Source of the DNA: Streptomyces zagrosensis
Lineage (GTDB): Bacteria; Actinomycetota; Actinomycetes; Streptomycetales; Streptomycetaceae
NCBI RefSeq assembly: GCF_014203645.1
Contig: NZ_JACHJL010000002.1
Coordinates: forward strand, 434,001-498,000
Direction of reading: 5' to 3'
Length of the DNA: 64,000 bases
A model generated the notes under the pieces. It was not told where the DNA came from. It saw only the letters and a program-made list of their open reading frames with translations, and made no database searches. Made by a program: the position numbers and the translations under genes. Shown here piece by piece: positions 10,084 to 18,367 of the stretch (within the stretch, counting starts at the first letter, position 1; each line of letters begins with the position of its first letter).

Positions 10084-10506
10084 GTGCTGCCTACCGAGCA
10101 TCGGCTGAGGCGGCGCGAGGACTTTGCGACCGCGGTACGCCGAGGACGCAGGGCCGGGCGCCCGCTCCTTGTCGTGCACCTTCGAAGCGGTACATCGGAC
10201 CCGCACCCACCTGGGGAGATCGCTCCCCCGGTGCGTGCGGGTTTCGTCGTCAGCAAAGCGGTCGGCAACGCCGTCACGCGAAACCTGGTGAAGCGGCGGT
10301 TGCGCCATCTTGTGCGTGACCGGCTCGACCGCTTTCCCCCCGGTAGCCTGGTAGTCGTACGGGCGCTGCCCAGCGCGGGCGAGGCGGGCCATGAACAACT
10401 GGCCCACGACCTCGACACCGCGATACGGCGGCTGCTGGGCGGGGCCTCCCCTGAGACCCCCTCGGTGAAGTGCGGGGGAGAAACCAAGGGGAGGGTGCCG
10501 CGATGA
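10084..10506 (+). CDS. rnpA: Ribonuclease P protein component
   Basis: Protein subunit of RNase P, which with the M1-like RNA removes tRNA 5' leaders. From a GTG at 10084 it begins [21 protein letters not shown]. The RNase P signature [15 protein letters not shown] lies near residues 66-80. The conserved domain ends near residue 118 (IRRLLGG). The last ~22 residues ([12 protein letters not shown]...GRVPR) fall in a palindromic DNA element (10445-10494) and look like an acquired tail. The stop overlaps the yidD start as ATGA (10503-10506). Confidence 0.95.
   Translation: MLPTEHRLRRREDFATAVRRGRRAGRPLLVVHLRSGTSDPHPPGEIAPPVRAGFVVSKAVGNAVTRNLVKRRLRHLVRDRLDRFPPGSLVVVRALPSAGEAGHEQLAHDLDTAIRRLLGGASPETPSVKCGGETKGRVPR
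10445..10494. repeat. Palindromic element within the rnpA 3' end
   Basis: Outer arms CCTCCCC (10445-10451) and GGGGAGG (10488-10494) enclose inner arms CCCCC (10457-10461) and GGGGG (10474-10478), forming an interrupted hairpin. It encodes the atypical C-terminal tail of RnpA and ends just before the yidD start. It resembles the short dispersed GC-rich palindromes seen in Streptomyces genomes (inference). Confidence 0.6.
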
Positions 10507-10823
10507 AGTACCCGCTGCTGTGGTTGATCAAGCTCTACCAGTGGACCATCAGCCCGATGCTTGGGCCGGTCTGCAAGTTCTACCCGTCGTGCTCGCACTA
10601 TGGCCACACGGCCATCGATGTGCACGGCGCGGTGAAAGGCACGGCGCTGACGGCCTGGCGCATTCTGCGCTGTAATCCGTGGTCGCACGGTGGCGTTGAT
10701 TACGTACCCGCCCGAAAGCACCCGGTATGGCATCAGTGGCTGCGAAGCCGTCTTCGTGGACCTTCCGCTGGCGCCGAGCCCGCCGCGCAGCCTGAGTCTC
10801 AGCCCAACGCCCAAGGAGCCTGA
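10503..10823 (+). CDS. yidD: Membrane protein insertion efficiency factor YidD
   Basis: A 106-residue protein of the YidD family, membrane-associated, which assists YidC-dependent insertion. The family core is complete: [26 protein letters not shown] with its conserved Cys residues, then [17 protein letters not shown]. The C-terminal ~25 residues are low-complexity Ala/Pro/Gln. It is translationally coupled to rnpA and starts three bases before yidC after a 3-base gap, as in most bacteria. Confidence 0.95.
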   Translation: MKYPLLWLIKLYQWTISPMLGPVCKFYPSCSHYGHTAIDVHGAVKGTALTAWRILRCNPWSHGGVDYVPARKHPVWHQWLRSRLRGPSAGAEPAAQPESQPNAQGA

Positions 10824-10826
10824 TTC

Positions 10827-12101
10827 GTGGACACGATCCTCGGTCCTCTCTATGCCGTAGTTTCCTGGATCATCGTCCAGTTCCACTCGCTGTACAGCCT
10901 CGTCTTCGACAAGAACAGCGGCTGGGCTTGGGGTCTGTCGATCGTCTCGCTGGTGGTGCTCATCCGCATCTGCCTGATCCCGCTCTTCGTGAAGCAGATC
11001 AAGGCGACGCGGAATATGCAGGCGCTACAGCCTCGGATGAAGGCCATCCAGGAACGCTACAAGAGCGATAAGCAGCGCCAGTCCGAAGAGATGATGAAGC
11101 TCTACAAGGAGACGGGCACCAACCCGCTCTCCAGCTGCCTGCCAATCCTGGCGCAGTCACCGTTCTTCATCGCGCTCTACCAGGTGCTCAACAAGATCGC
11201 GAACAACCACACGGTCGGGTCGATCGACCAGGAGTTGCTGAACAGCGCCCGTGAGGCGCACATCTTCGGCGCCCCGCTGTCCGTGAAGTTCATGAGCAGC
11301 GCGTCCAAGATCGAGGGCTTCGGTGCCTCGCTGACCGACGTCCGGGTCGTCACGATCACGATGATCATCCTGATGTCGGCGTCGCAGTTCTTCACTCAGC
11401 GCCAGTTGATGACGAAGAACGTTGACCTGACGGTGAAGACGCCGTTCATGCAGCAGCAGAAGATGCTCATGTACATCTTCCCGCTGATGTTCGCCATCTT
11501 CGGTATCAACTTCCCCGTCGGTGTGCTGGTCTACTGGCTGACGACCAACGTGTGGACCATGGCTCAGCAGATGTTCATCATCCGCCGCAACCCCACCCCG
11601 GGCAGCATCGCCTTCACCCACCGCCAGGAGCGGCTGCGGGCCAAGGGCAAGCTGAAGGACGACCCGGAGGTCGTCGAGGCGCGAGAGGCCGTCGAGACGG
11701 CTCGGGCGAACCGGCAGCAGCCCAAGCGGCAGACGAAGTCGCGGCGCCAGACCAGCGCGGTGCAGGGCGCTTCGAAGCCCGCGCCGACAACCCCGAAGCC
11801 CGCGCAGGGTGGCGCCAAGTCCCCCTCGGGGACCACGTCGCAGCCAGCCGCGGCGTCTCAGCCCAGCGGGTCGAAGAGGGGCCGGGGGCAGGGCCGCTCA
11901 CGGGCTACGGCGCAGTCCGATGTCACGAAGGATTCCCCGGCGAAGTCGGGGGCGGAAGATCGCAAGCCTTCGTTGGAGAAGGGGAAGAAGGGGGCGCAGC
12001 CCGGTCAGTCGGCCGGCAGTTCCGCCTCCGGTTCCTCGCGTAACGCCAAGCCCGGGCAGCGCAAGGGCCAGCGCGGCCCCAAGCACCCATCCAAGAAGTA
12101 A
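10827..12101 (+). CDS. yidC: Membrane protein insertase YidC/Oxa1
   Basis: A 424-residue insertase that integrates membrane proteins with or without SecYEG. It starts at GTG 10827 ([20 protein letters not shown]). Hydrophobic segments lie near residues 5-25, 33-52 ([20 protein letters not shown]), 108-125 ([16 protein letters not shown]), 175-195 and 215-240. The conserved arginine in the RICLIPLF groove and the cytoplasmic helical hairpin ([22 protein letters not shown]) are typical of the family. The C-terminal ~140 residues are a basic Lys/Gln/Ser/Pro-rich tail, likely ribosome- or RNA-contacting (inference). Confidence 0.96.
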   Translation: MDTILGPLYAVVSWIIVQFHSLYSLVFDKNSGWAWGLSIVSLVVLIRICLIPLFVKQIKATRNMQALQPRMKAIQERYKSDKQRQSEEMMKLYKETGTNPLSSCLPILAQSPFFIALYQVLNKIANNHTVGSIDQELLNSAREAHIFGAPLSVKFMSSASKIEGFGASLTDVRVVTITMIILMSASQFFTQRQLMTKNVDLTVKTPFMQQQKMLMYIFPLMFAIFGINFPVGVLVYWLTTNVWTMAQQMFIIRRNPTPGSIAFTHRQERLRAKGKLKDDPEVVEAREAVETARANRQQPKRQTKSRRQTSAVQGASKPAPTTPKPAQGGAKSPSGTTSQPAAASQPSGSKRGRGQGRSRATAQSDVTKDSPAKSGAEDRKPSLEKGKKGAQPGQSAGSSASGSSRNAKPGQRKGQRGPKHPSKK

Positions 12102-12116
12102 CGAAGGAGTCCATCC

Positions 12117-12623
12117 GTGACGGAAGGCACCACCCCGGCCGAGGGTGTCGATACCTTGTCCCGCCTGGAGCAGGAGGGCGAGATCGCGGCCGACTACCTT
12201 GAGGGTCTGCTGGACATCGCTGACCTCGACGGCGATATCGACATGGACGTTGAGGCGGATCGCGCCGCGGTGTCCATCATTAGCGACTCGACCAGCCGTG
12301 ACCTGCAAAAGCTGGTCGGTCGCGACGGCGAGGTGCTGGAGGCGCTCCAGGAGCTGACCCGGCTCGCGGTGCACCGAGAGACCGGCGACCGCAGCAGGCT
12401 GATGCTGGACGTCGCGGGCTTTCGGGCCCGCAAGCGCACCGAGCTGTCCGAGCTGGGCGGTAAGGCCGCTGAGGAGGCCAAGGACAGCGGCCAGCCCGTG
12501 AAGCTGGAGCCGATGACGCCCTTCGAGCGCAAGGTGGTGCATGACGCGGTGGCGGCGGCCGGTCTGCGGAGCGAGTCTGAGGGTGAGGAGCCCGAGCGCC
12601 GGGTGGTCGTGCTTCCCGCATGA
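12117..12623 (+). CDS. jag: Jag/KhpB RNA-binding protein (KH and R3H domains)
   Basis: A 168-residue protein with an acidic N-terminus and a KH domain containing the GRDGEVLEALQELTRL loop near residues 68-83. A C-terminal R3H domain follows (MTPFERKVVHDAVAA...GLRSESEGEEPERRVVV, with a Glu in place of the second His of the motif). SpoIIIJ-associated proteins of this type bind RNA, and the gene regularly follows yidC. It starts at GTG 12117 after AAGGAG. Confidence 0.93.
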   Translation: MTEGTTPAEGVDTLSRLEQEGEIAADYLEGLLDIADLDGDIDMDVEADRAAVSIISDSTSRDLQKLVGRDGEVLEALQELTRLAVHRETGDRSRLMLDVAGFRARKRTELSELGGKAAEEAKDSGQPVKLEPMTPFERKVVHDAVAAAGLRSESEGEEPERRVVVLPA

Positions 12624-12668
12624 TCCGGTGAGTCCGCCCCGGGCCGAGCCCGAGGGAGACAAGTACGT

Positions 12669-12698
12669 CCGGCCCCGTCTGTGCGCAGGCGGGGCCGG
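12669..12698 (+). terminator. Hairpin between jag and rsmG
   Basis: A perfect 9-bp stem CCGGCCCCG (12669-12677) pairs with CGGGGCCGG (12690-12698) around a 12-base loop. No U-tract follows, so it may be a weak terminator or an mRNA-stability hairpin within the operon. Confidence 0.6.
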
Positions 12699-12746
12699 TG
12701 CATGTCAGCAACGGCAACAGCAGGTCGAGAGGAAGGACGGTCCCTC

Positions 12747-13463
12747 GTGACGGAGGCAACGGAAGAACTTCCCCCAGCGCCGGAGACGGCGCGGGAGGTG
12801 TTCGGTGACCGGTTTCCAGACGCTGTGCGGTACGCCGAGCTGTTGGCCGATGTGGGTGTGACCCGCGGCCTGATCGGGCCACGCGAGGTACCGAGGCTAT
12901 GGGAGCGGCACCTGCTGAACTGCGCCGTGCTCTCGGAGGCGGTGGCCGAGGGGGTCACGGTGTGTGATGTGGGCTCAGGGGCCGGACTGCCGGGCATTCC
13001 CCTCGCGCTCACCCGTCCGGACCTGCGAATCACCTTGCTGGAGCCGTTGCTGCGACGGACGAACTTCCTTCAGGAGGTCGTGGAACTGCTCGGCCTTGAT
13101 CATGTGACGGTGGTGCGTGGTCGGGCCGAAGAGGTGTTGGGCGAGCTCCAGCCGGTGCATGTGGTGACGGCCCGCGCGGTGGCCCCACTGGAACGGTTGG
13201 CCGGCTGGGGGGTACCGCTGCTTCGCCCGTACGGGGAGATGCTGGCACTCAAGGGCGATACGGCGGTGGAGGAGCTGAAGAGCGCCCGGGCCGCGCTGAG
13301 CAAGCTGGGCGTGGTCGCCAGCTCGGTGCTGCATGTCGGTGAGGGCATCGTCGATCCGCTGTCCACCGTGGTGCGTGCGGAGGTGGGCGAGAGCCCAGGC
13401 GGTGTGCGGTTCGCGGCGAAGCGGGCCAAGGCGGCTCGTAAGGGGCCGCGTCGTCGCCGGTGA
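12747..13463 (+). CDS. rsmG: 16S rRNA (guanine-527-N7)-methyltransferase RsmG
   Basis: SAM-dependent methyltransferase (GidB) acting on G527 of 16S rRNA; loss gives low-level streptomycin resistance in Streptomyces (established). The 238-residue product has the SAM motif [17 protein letters not shown] near residues 73-89 and the family motif [15 protein letters not shown] near 98-112. The N-terminal [10 protein letters not shown] is also characteristic. The start at GTG 12747 ([12 protein letters not shown]) has AGGAAGGA upstream; an in-frame upstream ATG at 12681 adds 22 atypical residues and overlaps a hairpin. The C-terminus is a basic Lys/Arg tail. Confidence 0.95.
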   Translation: MTEATEELPPAPETAREVFGDRFPDAVRYAELLADVGVTRGLIGPREVPRLWERHLLNCAVLSEAVAEGVTVCDVGSGAGLPGIPLALTRPDLRITLLEPLLRRTNFLQEVVELLGLDHVTVVRGRAEEVLGELQPVHVVTARAVAPLERLAGWGVPLLRPYGEMLALKGDTAVEELKSARAALSKLGVVASSVLHVGEGIVDPLSTVVRAEVGESPGGVRFAAKRAKAARKGPRRRR

Positions 13464-13625
13464 GACCGGCGCAAGGGGTGGGAAGTCGCTGAAGCGCCAG
13501 GGGCCGTACAAGGCTGTTCTTAGAAGCACCAGATGCGACTTCTGAAGGGGCAGTGCTCCTACAAGCTGGCAAACGTACGCATGCCGGAGTGTCGGGGCGG
13601 TCTGACGGGCGCGTCCGTGCATCGT

Positions 13626-13639
13626 GTTTCACGTGAAAC
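13626..13639. other. parS site
   Basis: Perfect 14-bp palindrome GTTTCACGTGAAAC, the actinobacterial ParB-binding site, in the rsmG-parA interval upstream of parA. Confidence 0.97.
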
Positions 13640-13722
13640 GTCGCTCCCTGCTGCATGGAATCATCAGCCGCGGCCGTGCGGCTGCCGCGCCACGCGACCC
13701 TCAACCTCGTAAGAAGGCCGAT

Positions 13723-13731
13723 TTATCCACA
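13723..13731 (+). promoter_or_regulatory. DnaA box upstream of parA
   Basis: Perfect TTATCCACA lies 37 bp before the proposed parA start. It is a solitary box, well outside oriC. Functional binding is inferred. Confidence 0.6.
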
Positions 13732-13767
13732 GGAGAACGGGCCTCGCTGGTTCGCAACCCCGAAAGC

Positions 13768-14913
13768 ATGGCAGGCTCTGTTCATTGCGAGCCTGATGTC
13801 GAGGAGAGTGAAGCCTTGCGGTCCGACGCCAACATCGCGGGACCGATGACCGAACCGGTCCCCGGCCCCCGTACCGCTGAGCCCTCCCCGGGCGCGCCCA
13901 CGGGGCCGCCAACATCGGAGGATGTTTCACGTGAAACGCCGCCTCCGATGGATGCTTCTCCCATGTACGAGCGGGATGCCTCCGCCCCCATCGGCCGCGC
14001 GGCTCAGGTTGCCGTAGCGGCGCTGGGGCGCGCGGGTGAGGGTCTACCCCGTCCGCGGCAGACCCGAGTGATGGTTGTCGCCAACCAGAAGGGCGGCGTC
14101 GGTAAGACCACCACGACCGTGAATCTGGCGGCCTCCCTTGCCCTGCATGGCGCCCGGGTACTGGTGGTTGACCTGGACCCGCAGGGCAACGCCTCCACGG
14201 CGCTCGGTATCGATCACCATTCCGACGTCCCCTCCATCTACGACGTTCTGGTGGACAGCCGGCCGTTGTCCGACGTCGTGCAGCCGGTCCCGGATGTGGA
14301 GGGGCTGTTCTGTGCCCCTGCCACCATCGATCTGGCTGGTGCCGAGATCGAACTGGTCTCGTTGGTGGCCAGGGAAAGCAGGCTGGACCGCGCCATCCAG
14401 GCGTACGAGCAGCCGCTTGACTACATTCTCATCGACTGCCCACCCTCACTCGGCCTGTTGACCGTGAACGCATTGGTGGCGGGCGTAGAAGTGCTCATCC
14501 CCATCCAGTGTGAGTATTACGCGCTGGAGGGCCTGGGGCAGTTGCTGCGTAACGTCGAGTTGGTGCGGGGTCATCTGAACCGCAAGCTCCATGTCTCGAC
14601 GATCTTGCTGACCATGTACGACGGCCGGACGCGGCTGGCCTCTCAGGTGGCCGACGAGGTCCGCAGCCACTTCGGGAACGAGGTGCTGCGGACCAGCATC
14701 CCCCGGTCGGTGCGGATTTCTGAAGCCCCGAGTTATGGGCAGACGGTCCTTACCTACGATCCCGGTTCGAGCGGGGCGCTGTCCTACCTTGAGGCCGCCC
14801 GGGAGGTTGCGCTGCGCGGAGCTGGTGTCTACTACGACGGGCAGCACGCGCGCGCGGTGCCGCGCGAGAATTCACAGCTTGACCAGCACACCATGTCGGA
14901 GGGGACGCAGTGA
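13768..14913 (+). CDS. parA: Chromosome-partitioning ATPase ParA (Soj)
   Basis: Deviant Walker ATPase that cooperates with ParB-parS to segregate chromosomes and, in Streptomyces, organises ParB along sporulating hyphae. With the ATG at 13768 it has 381 residues. The first ~98 are disordered and include VSRET (53-57), encoded by an internal parS. The P-loop [13 protein letters not shown] is near residues 108-120, then [12 protein letters not shown] and the [14 protein letters not shown]alker B segment. The start is uncertain: an open frame extends to 13624 (crossing a parS), and a TTG near 13816 and an ATG near 13846 are alternatives. The stop overlaps the parB GTG. Confidence 0.95.
   Translation: MAGSVHCEPDVEESEALRSDANIAGPMTEPVPGPRTAEPSPGAPTGPPTSEDVSRETPPPMDASPMYERDASAPIGRAAQVAVAALGRAGEGLPRPRQTRVMVVANQKGGVGKTTTTVNLAASLALHGARVLVVDLDPQGNASTALGIDHHSDVPSIYDVLVDSRPLSDVVQPVPDVEGLFCAPATIDLAGAEIELVSLVARESRLDRAIQAYEQPLDYILIDCPPSLGLLTVNALVAGVEVLIPIQCEYYALEGLGQLLRNVELVRGHLNRKLHVSTILLTMYDGRTRLASQVADEVRSHFGNEVLRTSIPRSVRISEAPSYGQTVLTYDPGSSGALSYLEAAREVALRGAGVYYDGQHARAVPRENSQLDQHTMSEGTQ
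13924..13937. other. parS site inside parA
   Basis: Perfect GTTTCACGTGAAAC, read in frame as Val-Ser-Arg-Glu-Thr within the disordered N-terminus of ParA. Confidence 0.97.
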
Positions 14914-16067
14914 CTGAGCGACGGAGAGGGCTAGGCCGAGGGCTCGGTGCTCTGATTCCTGCCGCACCCAAGGGCGTGGATAGCCCGACGCCCACGGTAA
15001 GTGTGGGCGCAGCCTCACCTACGGCGGTCCCCGTGCTGACGCCCGAGCGAGGCATCGCGGCGGCCAAGGCGACGACTACGCCTCCCAGCGATCGCCTCCA
15101 GGAAGAGGCAACCGTTGTGGAGAGCGTTTCACGTGAAACGGAACCCGCACCTATCGCGGAGGCTGCTCCGACTGGCGTGGTGGATGACGGATTGGGCGCC
15201 CACTTCGCCGAGTTGCCGCTCGACTTCATCACGCCCAACCCGCGGCAGCCGCGCGAGGCATTCGATGAGGATGCCCTCGCGGAGTTGGTGACCTCCATCC
15301 AGGAGGTTGGCCTCCTTCAGCCGGTCGTGGTCCGGCAGTTGGCCGCGGAGCGCTACGAGCTCATCATGGGTGAGCGGCGTTGGCGGGCCTGTCGGGAGGC
15401 GGGTCTGGAGAAGATTCCGTCGATCGTTCGGGCGACCGACGACGAGAAGCTGCTGCTGGACGCGTTGCTGGAGAACCTGCACCGTGCTCAGCTCAATCCG
15501 CTCGAAGAGGCCGCTGCGTACGATCAGTTGCTGAAGGACTTCAGCTGTACGCACGATGAGCTGGCCGACCGGATCGGGCGCTCTCGTCCCCAGGTCTCCA
15601 ATACGCTGCGGTTGCTACGGCTGCCGCCGTCGGTGCAGCGGCGGGTGGCGGCCGGGGTGCTGTCGGCAGGACATGCACGGGCACTGTTGTCGATCGATGA
15701 CTCGCTAGAGCAGGACCGGCTGGCGCAGCGCATCGTTGCGGAGGGGCTTTCGGTTCGTGCGGTGGAGGAGATCGTGACCCTGCTGGGGTCGCGACCGAAC
15801 AGCACGCCGAAGACCAAGGGCCCCCGTGCCGGCGCCCGGGTGTCGCCCGCGTTGACGGATCTGGCCGCACGGCTTTCTGATCGCTTCGAGACGCGGGTGA
15901 AGGTCGATCTGGGCCAAAAGAAGGGAAAGATCGTCGTTGAGTTCGCTTCGATAGACGATCTGGAGCGCATCCTGGGCTCCCTGGCGCCCGGTGAAGGTCG
16001 GGTTCTGGAGCAGAGCCTCACCGCGGAGCAGACCCCGGAGCGGACGTCGGAGCAGGTGGCCGAGTAG
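14910..16067 (+). CDS. parB: Chromosome-partitioning CTPase/DNA clamp ParB
   Basis: A 385-residue ParB that binds parS, hydrolyses CTP and spreads as a sliding clamp. The N-terminal [13 protein letters not shown] is the ParA-stimulating motif. Residues ~20-95 are a disordered linker containing VSRET (73-77) encoded by parS. The CTP-binding region has [21 protein letters not shown] and [12 protein letters not shown]; the helix-turn-helix has [24 protein letters not shown]. The C-terminal dimerisation domain ends in an Glu/Gln-rich tail. The GTG at 14910 overlaps the parA stop (GTGA) with GGAGGGG upstream, so the genes are coupled. Confidence 0.97.
   Translation: MTERRRGLGRGLGALIPAAPKGVDSPTPTVSVGAASPTAVPVLTPERGIAAAKATTTPPSDRLQEEATVVESVSRETEPAPIAEAAPTGVVDDGLGAHFAELPLDFITPNPRQPREAFDEDALAELVTSIQEVGLLQPVVVRQLAAERYELIMGERRWRACREAGLEKIPSIVRATDDEKLLLDALLENLHRAQLNPLEEAAAYDQLLKDFSCTHDELADRIGRSRPQVSNTLRLLRLPPSVQRRVAAGVLSAGHARALLSIDDSLEQDRLAQRIVAEGLSVRAVEEIVTLLGSRPNSTPKTKGPRAGARVSPALTDLAARLSDRFETRVKVDLGQKKGKIVVEFASIDDLERILGSLAPGEGRVLEQSLTAEQTPERTSEQVAE
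15126..15139. other. parS site inside parB
   Basis: Perfect GTTTCACGTGAAAC, read in frame as Val-Ser-Arg-Glu-Thr in the N-terminal linker of ParB. Confidence 0.97.
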
Positions 16068-16120
16068 GTGGCGGAGAAGACGACGACGCAGGGCGCATCC
16101 GCTGAGTAGTGGTTTCGCCG

Positions 16121-16158
16121 GAGCGGGTTGAGCCCCCGAACGGGGACTCGACCCGCTC
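16121..16158 (+). terminator. Rho-independent terminator of parAB
   Basis: The outer stem GAGCGGGTTGAG (16121-16132) pairs with CTCGACCCGCTC (16147-16158), 12 bp with one G-U pair. Inside it CCCC (16134-16137) pairs with GGGG (16142-16145). The run TTTGCTTTT follows, giving a good intrinsic terminator. Confidence 0.85.
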
Positions 16159-16239
16159 TTTGCTTTTGAAGCGGTACCGGGGAAATCGGCTCGCGGATAC
16201 GATGCGTGCGGATATGGCGCGTCCACGAGGAGGGCCGCC

Positions 16240-16326
16240 ATGCGTCGCAGGAGGAACCGCATCGGGTGGGTGGCGGCGAGATCTGGGCTGAGGGGCCGTT
16301 GCCGGATTGATGGGCAGCCTCGCTAG
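16240..16326 (+). CDS. Possible small Arg-rich peptide (28 residues)
   Basis: ATG at 16240 is preceded by GAGGAGG with a suitable 7-base spacer. It encodes a 28-residue, strongly basic peptide starting MRRRRNRIGWVA and stopping at TAG 16324-16326. No family is recognised. It lies between the parAB terminator and the GNAT gene. It may be a leader peptide or a chance ORF. Confidence 0.3.
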   Translation: MRRRRNRIGWVAARSGLRGRCRIDGQPR

Positions 16327-16389
16327 GAAACGCAGCGCACGGTCGGCCGCTCACTCCGCGGCTGATGAGGGAAGCGAGGAACTAGCTCT

Positions 16390-17007
16390 ATGGGGCGTCA
16401 GCTCGTACCGCTCACACTCGATAATCTCCCCGACATCCCCAAGCGCTGTCGCACCTGTGTCTTTTGGGAGCTCGACCCGGTGAGTGGCGAAGCCGCGGTG
16501 CGGGCCGGTCGGCCAGAGGTCGAGAAGGAGGCCTGGATCTCGGCCGTGCTGCTGGAGTGGGGTTCGTGCGGCCGGGTGGTCTACGTCGATGAGGTGCCGG
16601 TGGGCTTCGTGCTGTACGCGCCTCCGGCGTATGTGCCGCGCTCCACTGCCTTTCCCACCAGCCCGGTGGCCGCCGATGCCGTGCAGTTGATGACGGCCTG
16701 GCTGATGCCGGGGTACCAGGGTCAGGGGCTGGGGCGGGTGATGGTGCAGACCGTGGCCAAGGACCTGATACGGCGCGGAGTGAAGGCCATTGAGGCCTTC
16801 GGGGATGCGCGGTGGGAGGAGCCGGCGTGTGTGCTGCCCGCCGATCATCTGCTCGCGGTGGGCTTTAAGACCGTACGGCCGCATCCACGCTATCCGCGCC
16901 TTCGGCTGGAACTGCGGACCACCATCTCATGGAAGGAAGACGTGGAACTGGCTCTCGATCGGTTGCTGGGCGCTGTGCAGAAGGAACCGGTGCTCCGTCC
17001 GCTGTAG
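16390..17007 (+). CDS. GNAT-family N-acetyltransferase
   Basis: A 205-residue protein with a GNAT acetyl-CoA fold: the P-loop-like MPGYQGQGLGRVMVQTVAKDL near residues 108-128 matches motif A (Q/R-x-x-G-x-G/A). An N-terminal CRTCVFWELDP segment with paired Cys is typical of this actinobacterial subfamily downstream of parB. The start at ATG 16390 has GAGGAA about 11 bases upstream. The substrate is unknown. The gene is conserved in this position in streptomycetes (recalled synteny). Confidence 0.85.
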   Translation: MGRQLVPLTLDNLPDIPKRCRTCVFWELDPVSGEAAVRAGRPEVEKEAWISAVLLEWGSCGRVVYVDEVPVGFVLYAPPAYVPRSTAFPTSPVAADAVQLMTAWLMPGYQGQGLGRVMVQTVAKDLIRRGVKAIEAFGDARWEEPACVLPADHLLAVGFKTVRPHPRYPRLRLELRTTISWKEDVELALDRLLGAVQKEPVLRPL

Positions 17008-17012
17008 CGGGC

Positions 17013-17777
17013 TCAACCGACAGGGACTCTCTCCTTGAGGAAGTCGATCAGTAGATCGGTGACGGCCGATGGCCGCTCCAAGCTGGGAAGGTGACCCGCC
17101 CACGGCAGTTCCCTGTGGTCGGCTTTCGCGAGCAGATGCGGTAGTCGGGCAGCGATCTGTCGAAAGTCCGCCAGATCATGCGCTCCCGACAGGACGAGGC
17201 AGGGCGCTTGAATCGCCGCCAGTTCAACCACGGCCCTGATGGGCTCGAACTGCTCAGCGGCGGCCAGTTGCAGCTCGAAAGCGTGCCGCTGCATCTGACG
17301 TACCGCCTCACGGGCGGTCTCGTCGGCGTCCGGGCCGAGCCAGGTTTCAACCATCAGTTCCGTCGCACCGGCGATGTCCCCCGCCTCGATCAGCGCTTCC
17401 TCGCGCTCTGCGAGCGCCCTCAGTTCGGCAGAGGACTCGTGACCGGGTAGGGCGGAACAGAGCAAGCCCATGGCGCTCACTCGATCCGGCCAGCGCGCGG
17501 CGATCTCCAAGGCGACTTGTCCGCCGTACGAGGACCCGACTAGTGCCGCCTGCGCGATGCCAAGACTGCTCAGGAGGGCCAGCACATCCTCGGCGTCATT
17601 GTGAGGCCGGTCCGGCGGCGGAGTCTCACCGAAGCCTCGAAGATCACAACGCACCAGCCGATAACCGGCGTCGATCAAGGCCGGCCACTGGGCATCCCAC
17701 ATCCGCCGATCACACACCCCGGAATGCAACAGCACCAGTACAGGGCCGTCTCCGACCACATCATGAGAGAGCGTCAT
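17013..17777 (-). CDS. Alpha/beta-hydrolase
   Basis: A 254-residue alpha/beta-hydrolase fold enzyme. The oxyanion segment LVLLHSGVCDRRMW is at the N-terminus, the nucleophile elbow GSSYGGQ (Ser in G-x-S-x-G) is mid-protein, and SGAHDLADF (acid) and WAGHLPSLERP (His) complete the triad. The nearest described types are 3-oxoadipate enol-lactonase and related esterases, but the substrate cannot be fixed. The start at ATG 17777 gives the normal family N-terminus; an open frame continues upstream to 17882. It converges with the GNAT gene, leaving only 5 bp between the stops. Confidence 0.85.
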   Translation of the reverse strand: MTLSHDVVGDGPVLVLLHSGVCDRRMWDAQWPALIDAGYRLVRCDLRGFGETPPPDRPHNDAEDVLALLSSLGIAQAALVGSSYGGQVALEIAARWPDRVSAMGLLCSALPGHESSAELRALAEREEALIEAGDIAGATELMVETWLGPDADETAREAVRQMQRHAFELQLAAAEQFEPIRAVVELAAIQAPCLVLSGAHDLADFRQIAARLPHLLAKADHRELPWAGHLPSLERPSAVTDLLIDFLKERVPVG

Positions 17778-17900
17778 TCGGCAGATCCTACGCAGCCGCT
17801 GCTCGACACATCCTCGTGATGAGCACCGCCACTGCCCCTGCTGGTCAGCCCGGCGAACCGTGTCGGTCACAGCACTCACCACTCGCCTTGCTACGCCAAC

Positions 17901-17928
17901 GGGCCCGCTCCCTGGAGGGAGCGGGCCC
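17901..17928 (-). terminator. Terminator hairpin of trxA, abutting parS
   Basis: A perfect 12-bp stem GGGCCCGCTCCC (17901-17912) pairs with GGGAGCGGGCCC (17917-17928) around a TGGA loop. It lies downstream of trxA and directly touches the parS palindrome at 17929. Confidence 0.8.
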
Positions 17929-17942
17929 GTTTCACGTGAAAC
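17929..17942. other. parS site downstream of trxA
   Basis: Perfect GTTTCACGTGAAAC, intergenic, contiguous with a 12-bp terminator hairpin. Confidence 0.97.
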
Positions 17943-17986
17943 GTGATGCGTGACGGCGGTGGGTGTCGTCAGCGCGGTGGGTGCGA

Positions 17987-18316
17987 TCAGCCGAGGAAGT
18001 CGGAGAGATCGCGCTCGATGGCTGCCTTCGGCTTGGCGCCGACGATGGTCTTCACGACCTCGCCGCCCTGATAGACGTTCATGGTCGGGATCGACATGAC
18101 GCCGTACTTGGCGGCCACGGCCGGGTTCTCATCGATGTTCAGCTTGACGATCTCGATCTTGTCGCCGTGCTCGGCCGCGATGGCCTCAAGGGACGGGGCG
18201 ATCTGGCGGCACGGGCCACACCACTCGGCCCAGAAGTCCACGAGTACGGGCTTGTTGCTGTTGATGACGTCCTCTTCGAAGGAGGCGTCAGTCACGTTCT
18301 TGAGTGTGCCAGCCAC
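17987..18316 (-). CDS. trxA: Thioredoxin
   Basis: A 109-residue cytoplasmic thiol-disulfide reductase with the active site WAEWCGPCRQ near residues 29-38 and the cis-Pro SIPTMNVYQGG near 74-84. The full-length single-domain form starts at GTG 18316 with GAGGAA upstream. It lies 51 bp downstream of trxB on the same strand; the pair forms the thioredoxin system. It ends the leftward murJ-sigM-trx cluster. Confidence 0.97.
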   Translation of the reverse strand: MAGTLKNVTDASFEEDVINSNKPVLVDFWAEWCGPCRQIAPSLEAIAAEHGDKIEIVKLNIDENPAVAAKYGVMSIPTMNVYQGGEVVKTIVGAKPKAAIERDLSDFLG

Positions 18317-18367
18317 GGCGATTTCCTCGATTCGATAATGCGGGGGCGGAGGTAACAGAAGGAAGCG

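Larger units (their letters stand above)
16068..16389. other. Intergenic region after parB
   Basis: Holds the parAB terminator (16121-16158) and one possible 28-codon ORF with a strong ribosome site (16240-16326). Nothing else recognised. Confidence 0.5.
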
